This document shows, in pieces, positions 1 to 11,817 of a stretch of 64,000 nt of DNA. The position numbers and the translations under genes were made by a program. This DNA is from Lycium barbarum. Lineage: Eukaryota; Streptophyta; Magnoliopsida; Solanales; Solanaceae. Numbering within the stretch: the stretch's first letter is position 1; every line of letters begins with the position of its first letter. The notes beneath the pieces were generated by a model. The model was not told where the DNA came from, ran no database searches, and saw only the letters and a program-made list of their open reading frames with translations. The stretch covers positions 93,951,777-94,015,776 of the forward strand of contig NC_083338.1 of NCBI RefSeq assembly GCF_019175385.1. Reading direction: 5' to 3'.

Positions 1-891
1 CTTATTTGTTGATGTTGATCTCATCTTATGGCTATTGTTCCTTCAAGGTGAGATATGATGATGATGATAGTTCCATAATGATAGTCGGAGGTTTATGGAC
101 CTTATTCTCACACCTAGCCACGCTATAGTCGGCCGGGTACGGTACCTATTGTGCATACTACTACAGTTGGGTACGGATAACACCGAGCCTTGTTATGGCT
201 GGGTACGGATGACACCGAGCCTATATGGCTAGGTACGGTATTATGATATATGTATATGTATGGAATTTTTTTTTAAAAAAAGGAAAGCATGCATGTTATC
301 CGCCTTAAGAGACATTCAGATGTATAGGTTATCTCTCTTATCTCTGGTTACTTTCATATCTTTATTATGTTGATTATTCATTCCTTACATACTCAGTATA
401 TTATTAATACTGACGTTATTTTGTTTGTGGATGCTGCATTCATGCTCGCAGGTAGACAGGGAGACGGATCAAAACCTTAGGCTTTTTCCTAGTGTTTGTA
501 CAGGAGCACTCCACTTGTTCTGGAGTTGCATTTCAGTTGGTACGATTCTTTTGTTTATATATGGGCTTAGTAGGGTCCTATGCCGTCCTTATTATGTTAT
601 GCACTCCATTTAGAGGCTCGTAGATAGATATGTACAATTAGAGGTTCTATGACCATCTTGATCCATACCTTGTTGTATCATTATATTCTGATAGCCTTGA
701 CGGCTTATGTACTTGAGATCAGTTTGATGACGCATATATACATATAGCTTTTGGGCTTGCGTCCCTTACAGATTATGATATTTACGAGTTAGCTTATGGC
801 CCATTCAGATATGACTATGAGATGCACGTTTTGCGATGCTCGGTAGGTTAGCTCCGGGTGCCCGTCATGACCCTCTGGTTGGGTCATGACA
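1..891 (+). mobile_element. 3' portion of a gypsy-type LTR, cut by the window edge
   Basis: The segment reads in plus orientation and ends GGGTCATGACA at 891, the same style of terminus as the other LTRs here. It resembles the reverse complement of LTR E (44574-46716): the 'GGGTACGG...CACCGAGCC' blocks at 120-240 and the 'ccataatg...tcggagg' block at 70-95. No primer-binding site follows 891, so this is a solo LTR or a 3' LTR. It abuts the leader of a different element, which it probably interrupted. Confidence 0.75.
18..54 (+). other. LTR hairpin H2 (copy in the first LTR)
   Basis: Inverted repeat ATCTCATCTT / AAGGTGAGAT. It is the plus-strand counterpart of the hairpin found in LTRs A, A', K and K'. 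The neighbouring H1 hairpin (about 70-105) is recognisable but has lost its pairing. Confidence 0.5.
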
Positions 892-949
892 CTGCTATTC
901 TATGCCTAACAGTAGCTAAATAGAATTTTCTGAAAACTCAAGCAGTGAG

Positions 950-1110
950 CGCATCTACGGAAACGCTCCGCAGGTTTGAAGGCGCAGGTGCGGGCAAATT
1001 GTCCGCAGAGGTGGACTTCGTGGAAGAACGAACCATGCAGGTGCGAATTAGTATCCGCAGATGCAGTTACCTAGAGACGGCTAAGCTCCGCAGGTGCAGG
1101 CTATTTTAGA
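950..1110. repeat. Array of short CCGCAG-type imperfect palindromes
   Basis: Repeated variants of CGCATCTACGG, CTCCGCAGG, TCCGCAGATGCAG and TCCGCAGAGG lie within about 150 bp. They alternate with their near reverse complements, so the block can fold on itself. A second block lies at 1740-1900. Confidence 0.55.
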
Positions 1111-1739
1111 AGAAGGAAACCCACAAAAGAGGTCATAACCTCAAAGATGTGAGTCCGCTGAAATGTAAAAAATCCCGTAGAAGCGGTACTTGGACAGTTT
1201 CAAAAATGGGTAATAGAAATGGTTTCCCCCACCTTTGAAACCCCCACATTTCTCTCAACCGGCCCCCAACTCCTCCACTCTCAAAATCCCAACACACTCA
1301 CCCCCTTCATTTCTCACCACACTCATTACAAAGAAAAGAACCAAAAACTTCGGAGGAGTCATCAGATTTACGAAGGGAAGGCCCACCTCTCAACTTTATC
1401 CTTTTCCATTTTTCTTCAACAAGGTATGCTTTCTTGTAATCTCTTTAATTTAGATGAAATTTGAGGGTATTTATCGTTGTTACCTCTGTTATAACGTTGA
1501 TATGGGTTCAAATTTTGGTAGAAAATTTCGAAGGTTTCGGTTTTTGTGTCTTGCATGTGGGTTTGTGGGCTTTCAAAATTTTGGGTGTCGTTTATAATGA
1601 AAATGCAATCCATCAAGTCTATGAGTTATGCGTGATAGTATAGAGGGGAAATTAGGGGTGTAGGATGAGAATTTCCTTGTCAAAAATTGGGATTGGATCG
1701 AGAAACTTCAGCAGTTTTTGGGTTCTTGGGACTGGTGAT

Positions 1740-1900
1740 GTACTCCGCACTTACGAGAAAAGTTCGGCAAGTGCGGTCCTCATCTACGCGAGTATTTGCG
1801 TAGGTGCAGCGACATGTTGGGTTGGGTACTTCCGCAGATGCGAAATTTTTTCCGTCGATGTGGCCTCGCATCTGTGGTACTACTTCCGTAGATGCGACAC
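1740..1900. repeat. Second array of CGCAGATGCG-type palindromes
   Basis: Variants such as CTCCGCACTTACG, AAGTGCGG, CATCTACGCG, TTCCGCAGATGCG, CCTCGCATCTG and TTCCGTAGATGCG recur every 25-40 bp. The words are the same as at 950-1110, arguing that both blocks belong to one element. Confidence 0.55.
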
Positions 1901-2056
1901 TTGGACAAATTTTGGCAAGCCAGTGACCTTGCAACTGGTCTGTGCTGGGCTTATTTTACTTGTTTCTTTGGTTTATTTGCTGAGTTCTAAAAGGCTAAAC
2001 TTGATTCTATTGCTGGACTGACTTGGATTTTGTTAATTTAGCTTGGAGTGGTAAAA

Positions 2057-2149
2057 ATGGACCCGAATGTGGATGAAAATGCGCCACAAGGTCAGGAAGT
2101 TGCTGAAGGGGTTGCAGAGGGCAATAAAGCTTGTTTTTTTTTTTACTAG
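2057..2149 (+). pseudogene. Truncated start of an element reading frame
   Basis: An ATG at 2057 opens a 30-residue acidic frame beginning MDPNVDENAPQGQEV. It runs into a poly-T tract and a stop at 2147-2149, where a different sequence (LTR J) takes over. The upstream stretch looks like a 3' splice region (T-rich, ending TTTAG at about 2040), as it does before the element F coding region at 47369. I do not recognise the protein. It is probably the N-terminus of a gag-like protein cut by insertion. Confidence 0.35.
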
Positions 2150-3537
2150 AAAATACCCTAGCACGAGGTGTTCAGCTTTTTACGGCACGACGTGTCAAAG
2201 AATTTTTTAAAATGCAAGTCTCTAAAAATTCCTCCTTACATAGGTGTTCTGCGACTTATGATACGAGGTGTCAGGATAAATATTGACATGTATAATATTT
2301 TAACGTGGAATAATAAAAAAAAGAAATCAAGAAAGTGAGTTGGCTCCAAAATGATACGAATTGTGAGAAGAAGGAATATGAATATGATATGAATTATGTT
2401 GTGTAGCTTCACGACACTTAACCTCTAACCTTCACGACCAAGCAATCATCCCTGTATTGATATCTCATTTATCATCGCGAAAAGAAGGAGTATGAAAATG
2501 CTATCAATTGTGATGTGTACTTCATGGCAAGTAACTGATGAGATTTGATATGTTTTACTGTTAACGTTGATGTCTTAGATGACATGCATTCTTATTACAT
2601 ATGATGATTTGATATGAACTGTGATTGGAAATGATGATAAGTGAGAGAGTGTGGCCTCCGAGGTCTTTGCTGGAGAGCGTAAAAAAGAGATGAGTCCGTG
2701 ATTCGAGGTTGTTATTGGAGTGAAAATGTGTTCTCGTGATTTCGAGGTCATTTATCGGAGCGAGAGAGTGCTCGTGCCCGAGGTCATTTGCCGGGACGAG
2801 GGGTACATGGACTACGCGGGTCCCCCATTAGTCATGACTATGAGGCATTGCCCTTAGCATGTGTGTACGGATTGGAAAGTTGGCCAGTCATTGCATACAC
2901 ATTCACTCATTTATCTTGACTTTGTACATGGCATCTTATACATTTGACTGATCTTATACATTGACTGATATTGTACATTTGAATGATCTTATACTTGAGA
3001 CTGTACATTGATTGTACTTGATTGGTTATCTGCCTACTTGTTAGTTTGTTTCCTTTATATATGTAAACTAATCATTGTTGGCCTATGATACTTACGAGTA
3101 TGTGTGTTTGTACTCATACTATTCTTGTTGCACTTTTTCCTTGAGTGCAGAGTTTGTCGCTAGTTCTACCTCTCAGCCTCGCGAATGATCTCGAGGCCTA
3201 CTTACAAGAGTTTCCAGGGTGAGCTACTAGATGGATCTGCAGCCCAGAGACTCCTCCTTGTACTTATCTTTCCTTTTGCTTTTGAGACAGTTATTATCAT
3301 GTATTTATGAGACTACCTCTAGTATTCAGACATTGTACTAGTGATAGTGGCTCTTGTACTCATTTCAGACTAGATCCTTGGATTGTAGTATTTCTTACTA
3401 CCACACTTACTTATTTTTATATCTACTGAGACTTAGTTATTTCATTTTTACTTCCCCATTTGATTTAATGGGGAGAGGTTCACCCACTAGGGGGGTTAGT
3501 GTGGGTGCTCACACGATTCATGAGTTGGGTCGTGACA
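2131..3537 (+). mobile_element. LTR J (left boundary uncertain)
   Basis: The segment ends GGGTCGTGACA at 3537, the standard LTR terminus in this window. It holds a tandem array (2640-2820) and GC-poor T-rich DNA. The start is not defined; a switch from element coding sequence to unrelated sequence occurs at about 2131. No primer-binding site follows, so it is a solo LTR or a 3' LTR. Confidence 0.6.
2640..2820 (+). repeat. Degenerate tandem array in LTR J, unit about 35-45 bp
   Basis: Four imperfect units share a core like CGAGGTCATTT(A/G)(T/C)CGGAGCGAGAGAGTG: about 2645, 2700, 2740 and 2775. Each can form a small CCGAGG/CCGGGA-type stem. Comparable GC-rich arrays occupy the middle of LTRs H and D. 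Confidence 0.5.
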
Positions 3538-4543
3538 TAGAGAGGACACCTAGCTGCAATTACTGAAACCTTAATGGGCCCTCCCATTATGGGCCTCATT
3601 AAGTTAAGCTTACACTCACTACCTCACTAGACCCACCAAGCACATAAATTGGATGGCCCAATACCAATTATCACACTATAATGGGGCACACGTTTATGGA
3701 CAACCATACAACCCGAAATAGTTAAAATATATAGAAAATATTTTTAAATAATGTAAGCCCATTTTTCAAACAATCAAATGATTTGTTAGTATGCACACTT
3801 TAAATATTTTCATTATATATATTATGTAATAAATCATATGGGATACACTTGCAACACACGTACAGAGTGACTAGTTTCTTAAAGGGAGTGCAAAGTCCAT
3901 TCGTGGACAAGTAAAAGGGAATGGAGGGAGTACTCTCTTAATGGTTGTGACTAGTTTCTTAAAGGGAGTGCAAAGTCCATTCGTGAACAAGTAAAAGGGA
4001 ATGGAGGGAGTACTCTCTTAATGGTTGTGTGAATCTTTAGAGAGCCTTACATACGACCTCTTTAAGATGAGAAGGTTTTCCCTCTACCTAATGTCCCTAT
4101 TCGTCGCACTAATCCTTCATATAAAATATACGTAAAACACTTAATTGTCTTAGATTCAAAACAAATAAAGAAAACACTTACTTAAGTTTACTTTGTCTCC
4201 TCTAAGCACAATCTAAATACTAAAATATTTCCTTGTTTATTCAATGACATTTAGCAAAAATAGAAAATTTTGATACGCTTTGTATTATGCAGTAATTAAT
4301 TAAAGGATTATAATTATTTCTAAAGTCAAATTATAGAGGATTATATATACCTCCCAAAGTAAAATTCTAACATCCAAGCACGATTTTACCATTATAATTT
4401 TTAAGGTATATCCTTTTATTTCTGAGAATATGCTATAATTATATAGGTCAAATACAAAATGTTGTGGAAGAAAAGCAAGAGTAAAGTCGGAAGTAAATTT
4501 CCTTTAGTGAAATGGCTTACCAAGGATTTTAGAGGTGTAAGAT
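3538..4543. other. About 1 kb without a recognisable gene
   Basis: AT-rich DNA between LTR J and LTR I. I see no coding frame, RNA gene or LTR terminus. Its one clear feature is the 80-bp tandem duplication at 3867-4026. It could be host intergenic DNA or an old unrecognised repeat. Confidence 0.5.
3867..4026. repeat. Perfectly phased 80-bp tandem duplication
   Basis: Units 3867-3946 and 3947-4026 differ by one base (CGTGGAC versus CGTGAAC). Near-identity means the duplication is recent. The unit begins GTGACTAGTTTCTTAAAGG and contains the purine run AAAAGGGAATGGAGGGAG. Confidence 0.95.
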
Positions 4544-5124
4544 TGTTACAACCCGGAAAATTTCACGTTACCAAGACTGTAGACGGCTTAGTATGAGCCC
4601 AAGGGAGAGTAAAATTATACAAGGATCAGGGAAGAAGATTATATGATCTGAGTATAAGAATATATATATGACATTTGGAGACCGTATGGAGTAAATCAAT
4701 TAACATGTTACTTGATGAATAGCCCTCATAACCTTAAGTTAAGGTGGGGCTCACATGTCAGGGTTTTATAAAGGACATATGAAAAGTGATATGAGTAGTA
4801 CATGGGAAGTTGAACAAATCTTAAGAAGGGCCCTTAAGCCAAATATGGGCATAAGCCCTCCAAAAGGATGATTTAAGGATACGATTTCGGATGACTTGAC
4901 TTGGATGGGCCAAAACGCTATTATAAGTTTGGAATTTGGAAACACACAAAAAAAATGAAAGTTGTAGATAATTGAAAGAGCTTTCCAACCATCGGTCGGG
5001 GTCCGTCATACGATATCAGAATCAAGAGTTATGGCCATTTCAAGATAAAGACTTCAAGCAGCCAAATGGCTTCCGCGGGTCCCACTTGAGAAGGTCGGTG
5101 GAACCGACTTATGAGGGGTATAAA
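4544..5124 (+). mobile_element. LTR I, segment 1
   Basis: Starts TGTTACAACCCGG at 4544. The LTR continues at 8952-9798 and 19850-20919, interrupted by solo LTR H and by element A. Removing both insertions gives one LTR of about 2.5 kb followed by a primer-binding site, so this is the 5' LTR of a plus-strand element. A TATA-like TTTTATAAAGG lies at 4764-4774. Confidence 0.8.
4764..4774 (+). promoter_or_regulatory. TATA box of LTR I
   Basis: TTTTATAAAGG, 220 bp into the LTR. Similar spacing from the LTR start (200-450 bp) is seen for TATA-like motifs in the other LTRs. Confidence 0.5.
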
Positions 5125-6636
5125 TGTTATAGCCCGTATTTTGGACGTTTGGATATTTCAAAGTCGTCGTGGGAAGTTAAGGATGAAACCATTTTCAAAA
5201 ACTACATTAATGCGCAAGTCGTTAAGAATATCATTTATGACCATTATTAGTATGAAAATATTGTGAGAGGCTAAGGGCAAGAAGAGAAATTGCAAAATGA
5301 TCAATGGAAATAATGTGGAAGGTTAGGGGTAAAATGGTCATATTGAGAAAAGTCGAGGGACGAAACGGGAATTTCACAAAAAAATTCATGAAGGTTCAAA
5401 GGGTCACATTGGCCATTTGTTGGAGAACATAAGGGTCAAAGTGTGCAAGACAAGACTTGATTCATCTTTTAATTGAAGGAAAAGTTTCAAGAAAATATAA
5501 GAAATTTCTAGAAAGGGGCATGTGCCCCTCACATGATTGAATTATGTGGATATATATATGTGATCATCTTTCCAATTCAAGACCAAGAATAGAAAAATAA
5601 AACACAAAAAAAAATAAGGTGAGGGTTCGGCTAAGGGGGCTGGCCGAAACCAGCCCCTCCAATTTGATCATGGAGGATTATGTTCTTCTAGTTTTCTTGC
5701 TATATGGAAGATGCTTTTTAACATGGTGGAGTTGTTGAAGCAAGTAGGGTATTTATTCTTGCAAAAATATGGCTTAGCCAAGAGATGGAGGAAGATGAAT
5801 GGAAAGGTATGGTTCAATTCTCTTTTACTTATGTTATGGGTGATTTGTGTATGTTGAAGTGTGTGGAAAAGGATTTAATTCATGAAACATGTGTGTGTAG
5901 TGTGGCTAGCCGTGGGTGTGTGTTGTAATATGGAAAGATTGGATTAATTCCATGTAATGTGTTACTTGTGGTTGTAATGCATAAAAATAAATGAAAGTTG
6001 CATGAAAATAAGCATGTGGTTATTGAGGCCGTGTGGGTGTGTATGTAGTTGATGTGGCCGTATGGTGTTGTCTATTGGAGAAGGGAGGAATTTATTTTAG
6101 TATATTAGTTGTGTCGTTGTGGATTTTATAACGCAAAAAAGAAGTTTAATGATTCAAAGTTGAGATTATAGTAGTTTATGGTTTGTTGTGGAAACTAATG
6201 TGAGCCAAATATAGTTCTTGTAATTTTGATAATAATGTGGTAAAAGTATGGTTTGTTGGTATAGATTGTGAAATTTTGGAGAAAGAAATGTGTTGTGATG
6301 GTTCCTATGGAAGTTGGAAGATTTTGGATTCTATGGTGCGTTGTTTGAATTGTTTGAACATTTTGTGGGTTGTCCGAAGTGTTTTTGAATCTTGTTTAAG
6401 TGTTTTGGATTAGCACTTGAGTGTACGAATATTGATGTTAGTTCGATCGTATGCGGTTGATTTGAGCAAAAACGGAATATTGCCAAATTGTATAGCAAAG
6501 AGTCACTAATGTTAAAATGTGTTTTGAACCTCTTATTGGTGTTGTTAGTATCTTTGTTGGTTTGGCCGGGTTAAATTCCCGGATGGTTGTTGTTGATTTG
6601 GGGCCGAGCCTTATTCTCGGGATTGGTAGGTTTACA

Positions 6637-6663
6637 GGGGAGATGCTGCCGAAATTCCGGCAG
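6637..6663 (+). other. Conserved GGGGAGATGCTGCC box (LTR H)
   Basis: ACAGGGGAGATGCTGCCG followed by AAATTCCGGCAG. The same box recurs in LTRs I, A, K, K', D and E, and weakly in A' and B. It is preceded by TTTACAG, so a splice-acceptor role is conceivable. Confidence 0.6.
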
Positions 6664-7800
6664 AACATAAGTAAACGTGTTTGAAAGGTTAAGACAAGTA
6701 TGTGACAACGAGTCTAACGAATGAATGAATCCTTTTGGACGTAGATTGACAAGATGGATAAACTCTCTTGCATGTAAGCAAACAAGTTGGATGCGTAAGC
6801 GCAACTAGTTGGTCGTCACTCAGGTATGTGAGGCTTACCTTTCTTTCTTTTGGCATGCCCTAGAGCCATGTAGGATATGATATGATATGTATCTTGAGGT
6901 GACTCCATTCTGTAATTCTGAGTCTGTCTGTGATCTGTATGTTTTCCCTAACTTAAGTGTCAAATGAGCCTGATAGGCGAATCGTGATCTAAGTATTTTG
7001 ATGTAAACCTTCTGGGCTAATCATGCCAACACAAATGTTCTGACGTAAGTATTTGGCATAAGTGTTCTGATATGAGAAATTCCGATACAAGTAGGTACTC
7101 TGATCTGAACATTCTGATATAAATATGTGGAATTAAGTATCCTGGCATAACCCTTTTGATATATTTATTCTGACTTAAGTGTTCCGACGTACGTATGATT
7201 CCAAGAGTTCTATTTGGTTTGATCCATAATCATGTCTAAAAGGTAGTTACCCTAATTACGGCTTCGGTTTTCCAAGAAAAGCTTCCGAAATGATTATAGA
7301 GCGTTCTGTACTTCGAACGCTCGTAACTTTTGTATACTAACTCCGATTGACCCGAAACTCGTTCTGGACCCCCACATGTCTATAAGCATTCCGTCATAAC
7401 CCTTTTGATATATGTATTCGGACATAAGTAGTCGGTTATGGGTAATCCGATGCAAGCAATTGGGAACATGTATTCTGATTGAGTAAAAGCGATAAGTACT
7501 TTGATAGAAATATTCTGTTAAAAGTAATTTGACATAAAGTATTCTGTAATAAGAAATCTGTTATGGATATTCCGAGAATATGTTTGAATAATCTATAAGT
7601 AATCTGTAATAAGTGATCTGTATGGACATTCTGAGAATACGTTTGATTAACTTATTGAGCTTGAGTTATTCGCATTTGATTCTTCACGACTCTGCTCGTG
7701 CATATGTTATGACTTCCTTCGCCGAGTCCCGGGCCGGTATGTATCGTGCGGATGGTTCGCCGGGTCCTCTGTTGGGGGCCGGGTTCCATATATGAATTCC

Positions 7801-8200
7801 GAAGTATGATGTGTCCGGTTCCGGGGTACTGTGTTATATGTCCGTCCCCGGTTACCGAGGTTATGTTACGAAGTATGATGTGTCCGGGCTCGGGGTGCTG
7901 TGTTATCTGTCCACCCCCGGGTACCGTGGTTATGTTGTGATGTGTGACGGAGATCGGAGAAAAACTTCTGGAAGATAGATGTGTTGTGGCGCCAAAGGCA
8001 GGAGTGGCAGCCACGTGCCTATGTTATCGTGCGCATTCATTGGCACTGTCCATCAGTTCCTCGGCGTGTTATCTGTCCCCGAGGCCACCATGCATATGAT
8101 ATGATGTGACTGTTCCTCGGAGTGTTATTTGTCCCCGAGGTTATCGTCTGTATGATATGGTACTTGTCCCGGCGTGTTATTTGTCCCCGGGGTTGCCGCG
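7801..8200 (+). repeat. GC-rich tandem array in LTR H
   Basis: Two adjacent 69-bp units (7801-7869 and 7870-7938) share GAAGTATGATGTGTCCGG...GTGTTAT. Three shorter related units follow (about 8050-8200), each with a CCTCGG...CCCCGAGG-type stem. The stem bases vary between units while staying paired. Confidence 0.75.
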
Positions 8201-8951
8201 TGTGTGATACGATATCCGATTCTGATATGCATGACTTATGTGGGAAAGTAAGTATTCTGACCTTCCGTACATTCTGTATTCCGTCTGCTCTGTGATGTCA
8301 TCCAAGCAATTTGTACGTTCTGTAATCTGTCTGGTATACGAGATGAGTAAGTATGATTCGTGTCTGGAAAAGAAAAATGTTAAGCGTTTGATATTTCTGA
8401 ATAAGTTTTTGTATGTTGTTCTGTCTATATCAGTCATGGTTTCGTTTTCTGTACTTATGCCTTACATACTCAGTACATATCCGTACTGACCCCCTGTTCT
8501 TCGGGGGCTGCGTTTCATGCCGCGCAGGTACTCCCAGACGAGATGGAGACATTATAAAAGCTATTTCAGTGCTGGCGAACTCCAATTGCTCCTGGAGGAC
8601 TGCCGAGTCAAAGTTTGACATAGCATATACGTTATGGATTCTGTATGATGTTAGAGACTTTGCAGACAGAGTCGTGGGTGTGGTATGTCAGTTTAGTAAG
8701 TGGCTCCAGCAGCCAATGTGTCGTTCTGTGTTATGCTATGACGTCTGTGGGAATTACAGACCCCTTTTGATTTGAAAGCTAAGAAAAAAAAATATATGTG
8801 TATTTTCTGTAAGATTTGCTATGTATTGTGTTTTATGAAGTTTAAGAGTCCGGAAGGATTTTGTACGAATGAAAGTCTGTGGGTTCGCTCGGCTCCGGAT
8901 ATGGGGTCGGGTGCCCATCACACCCTAGGGGAATCAGGGTGTGACAATAAA

Positions 8952-9798
8952 TACCCCCATTAACTCCATTTTTTCAGCATTTTATATTGTCAATAGTCCT
9001 AGAAACTTCTCAACACAACCCCCAAACATTTATAGCTTATTAAATCAAGAATTTAACAAGATTACACCAAACTAGTCCATGAAAGGTGATTGTTCTTGCT
9101 TCTACTTGATGTTGTGGTTAGTTTGGTCTCGAAGAAAGTTGGTGTGGCTGCATTTATTCAAGTATAAGGTATGTTATTCATCCTATCTCTTATGTTGAGT
9201 TGATTTGAAGGTTTAGCAAGTCTTAAAAGTGAAAATAGTTATGGAGGAAAGGTCATAAAGTGTCGTGTTGTAGTTGTTGTGTTTATGGACTGTTTTGAGC
9301 ATGTTGTGGCCATGTGAATGGGCTGATTTACATGTATAGAGATGGCATCTAATGTTGTTGGTGTGTTGATGAGATTACGCTCCTTTATTGGGAAGAAAGG
9401 AATTGTATATTGTTGTTGTATGTTGAAAAACATCGTGTGGGATGTTTTATGGAATATATTGGTATTGCTAATATTGTTGTTGATGTTGGTATTGTTGTTG
9501 TTGTTGTTTGGTTGCTGGATTGTGATTTCGGGCTAGGCATATAAACAGGGGAGATGCTGCCCGAATTTTAGCAGATTCTAAAGGAGTTTGGTTTAAGGAC
9601 TTGAGATAGGCATATGACGATAAGTCTAACGGGAGTATAATTTCTCGAGTGTAGATTTGCAAGTTCAGGAGAATAAGCGTTAATGCGTAGGAGATCAATC
9701 AGGTATGTTATGTCAATCCTTTTTTTTGGCATGATCTATGACAAGTGCGAAGCGTAATGATATCCATAATGAATCCACTCCTAGATGTAGGATATCCT
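8952..9798 (+). mobile_element. LTR I, segment 2
   Basis: This continues LTR I after the H target-site duplication (8947-8951) and runs up to the element A insertion. The last five bases, ATCCT (9794-9798), are the TSD copy left by element A. It contains the conserved GGGGAGATGCTGCCC box at 9548-9574. Confidence 0.8.
9548..9574 (+). other. Conserved GGGGAGATGCTGCC box (LTR I)
   Basis: AGGGGAGATGCTGCCCGAATTTT, preceded by ATAAAC. See the copy at 6637-6663. Confidence 0.6.
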
Positions 9799-10688
9799 TC
9801 TAATGACCCAACTACGGGCCGTGACAGGTACCCGGGGCTAACCACTGAGCACCACTCGTTCTACTACTGATCTGGTCTCATTCATGCATCTTATGCTCCT
9901 AACCATGGTAATTATTATCATTTGAAACATATTTACTTTATATACATGAGCCTTTCGACTATCAAAATAATATACATACATATATATACAATGAGGAACT
10001 TGTGAGACCATACTACCCACACTGCGCATCTAAGAGCCTCTACTAGAGTACTAGACATATGGACGGGACAGGACCCCGTCGTGCCCAAAACATACATATG
10101 CATATATATACAAAAGAATAATCAATGACACCTCTGGAAAATGGAGTGCTCTTCAAATCATCCAATAGCTCCTACGAATCTGGATCAAGATCACCTCCTT
10201 GTCTACCTGTGGGCATGAACACAACATCTAAAGAAAACGGACGTCAGTGCGAACATTGTATTGAGTATGAGAGGCATAAACAATAATGAAACATCAATGA
10301 AATGAGGAGGTATCAAATGAGGAGCAATCTGTATCTTACTGTGAATCATAAAAGAAATAATGCATGCTGGCTTACTTTCATAATCATCCTCATCTCATGT
10401 ATGCGTAAATATATATATAAGCTGCCCGACCATATAGGTACGGTGTGGTAATCAATAACATTATCCTACGTCCAGGCCTCCCGCGTCCGGGGTACCATAT
10501 CATGCCGCCCAATAGTGGTATCTGCCCATGCCATCTGGCCATGGTGTATACGCTGCCCGCCTTAGCGGTGACTGCCCGGCCATATAGGCGCGGTGTTATA
10601 TCATCATCATAATATGCTCATTATAGTATGCTCATCATAGTATGCTCATCATAATACATGCATAAAGACTCAAGGACAACTATACTTT

Positions 10689-10782
10689 ATCGGGGTGACG
10701 TAAGGTCGTGATCCCCCGATTTCATTATGGAGCACTCATTAACATCCTGCCTCACCTTGAAGGAAATAATATATAAGGTGAG
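10689..10782 (-). other. Hairpin pair H1 + H2 in LTR A (left)
   Basis: H1 (10689-10720): ATCGGGG...CCCCGAT with TGACGTAAGG between the arms. H2 (10751-10782): CTCACCTT...AAGGTGAG. Both recur in other LTR families with compensatory base changes. Confidence 0.65.
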
Positions 10783-11136
10783 TGTAAGCAATAAATGACA
10801 CCATTAACGTTTTAGGAACATCATATCATGAACATCTAGAATCTCTATACTGTAACTCATCATCATCATTATTGGGCTCATAACATATCTCTTATCTCAT
10901 GTAGCTATTCATGAACATAGGCTCACAGTTTTTCCAGAATGTAAGAAATTCATGAAGAGGAAGGAAAGTCATACTATAGGATTCATGCCATAGAAAGAAA
11001 GGACTAGCCTCACATACCTTTTACGCTTAACTAATCTATCGCTTGATCGTCCTCCTTCGATGCTCGCGTTTCTACCTTCAAGAGGATTCGCATTAACATT
11101 AGTTACTCGGATATAAGGACATTTTACTATTTCTAG

Positions 11137-11160
11137 GGAAAATTGGGCAGAATTTCCTTT
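11137..11160 (-). other. Conserved box (LTR A left, diverged)
   Basis: On the minus strand this reads AAAGGAAATTCTGCCCAATTT, a diverged version of GGGGAGATGCTGCCCAATTT. The right LTR copy (about 18790-18814) keeps ATGCTGCC. Confidence 0.5.
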
Positions 11161-11770
11161 GTTTCTACTACTTTTCCCACATTCTATATCAACTCCCAAA
11201 CGTTAATAACAACATTCACAATATCGCAACAACAATCATCATTTATCTACATTTACCACAATTCACCATTTCCTTTCAATTTCTCCACAATTATGGTTAT
11301 AGCTCATTATCACGTTTTCTCATATATAATGCTTGTTCCATGGTATAGATGTCATTTATAACATATTTACAATCACAACATATCGATAATCATGACTCAA
11401 TCCAAACCTCTACCCAACAATGTCACTTATTCCCATATTTATGACCCATTTTCTACCTCCTTCTACAATCCAAGTGTTTCAACTTTTCAATACCTTAAAT
11501 ATCATGTAAATACCATAAAACGCACCTTGGATGATGGATGAACAACCTTTGAGTGGAACTTCTCTTCTTGCTCCAAAACCCTAACTCTCTTCTCTTGAGT
11601 TTTCTTTGCTTAGATGAACTTTTAATGGGTTTCATACACTTGATTTCACGGATTTGGTATAGTTGATCATGGTTTTCCCTTAGTTTCTTGTGGATGAATA
11701 ATGGAGAAAGTTCTAGAGGTTTCTTTGGTGAGTGAAGGAGTGGAATGAAATGAAATAAAATGAGGGACGG

Positions 11771-11780
11771 GTCCTTATAT
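11771..11780 (-). promoter_or_regulatory. TATA-like box of the 3' LTR of A
   Basis: ATATAAGGAC on the minus strand, directly downstream of the palindrome array at 11818-12060. The matching motif in the 5' LTR is at 19424-19433. Confidence 0.5.
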
Positions 11781-11817
11781 TAATTCTTAAAATCAGTCCC
11801 GACTGAGATATATGGTA

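Larger units (their letters stand above)
892..2149 (+). mobile_element. Leader of an unidentified retroelement (F-like)
   Basis: The segment has two GC-rich blocks of repeated TCCGCAG(A/G)TGCGG-like words (about 950-1110 and 1740-1900), a CT-rich block (1220-1330), then an intron-like T-rich stretch ending TTTAG. A short frame follows at 2057. The layout parallels 46800-47370 in element F: GC-rich word array, a tail of tgctg...ctt...ctggact, then an ATG. No LTR of its own is visible. It is truncated at about 2131 by the next LTR. Confidence 0.5.
5125..8946 (+). mobile_element. Solo LTR H with TSD ATAAA
   Basis: Begins TGTTATAGCCCGTATTTT at 5125 and ends GGGTGTGACA at 8946. ATAAA at 5120-5124 is repeated at 8947-8951, and no primer-binding site or interior follows. 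It therefore arose by recombination between the LTRs of a full element. It is the same family as K and K' (49255-54996), which start TGTTATATCCCGTATTTT when read on the minus strand. Length 3.8 kb. Confidence 0.92.

Noticed and set aside
7652..8014. 120-residue minus-strand frame in LTR H with repeated segments
   Set aside because: It reflects the 69-bp tandem array, not a protein; the opposite strand is equally open and no homology is visible.
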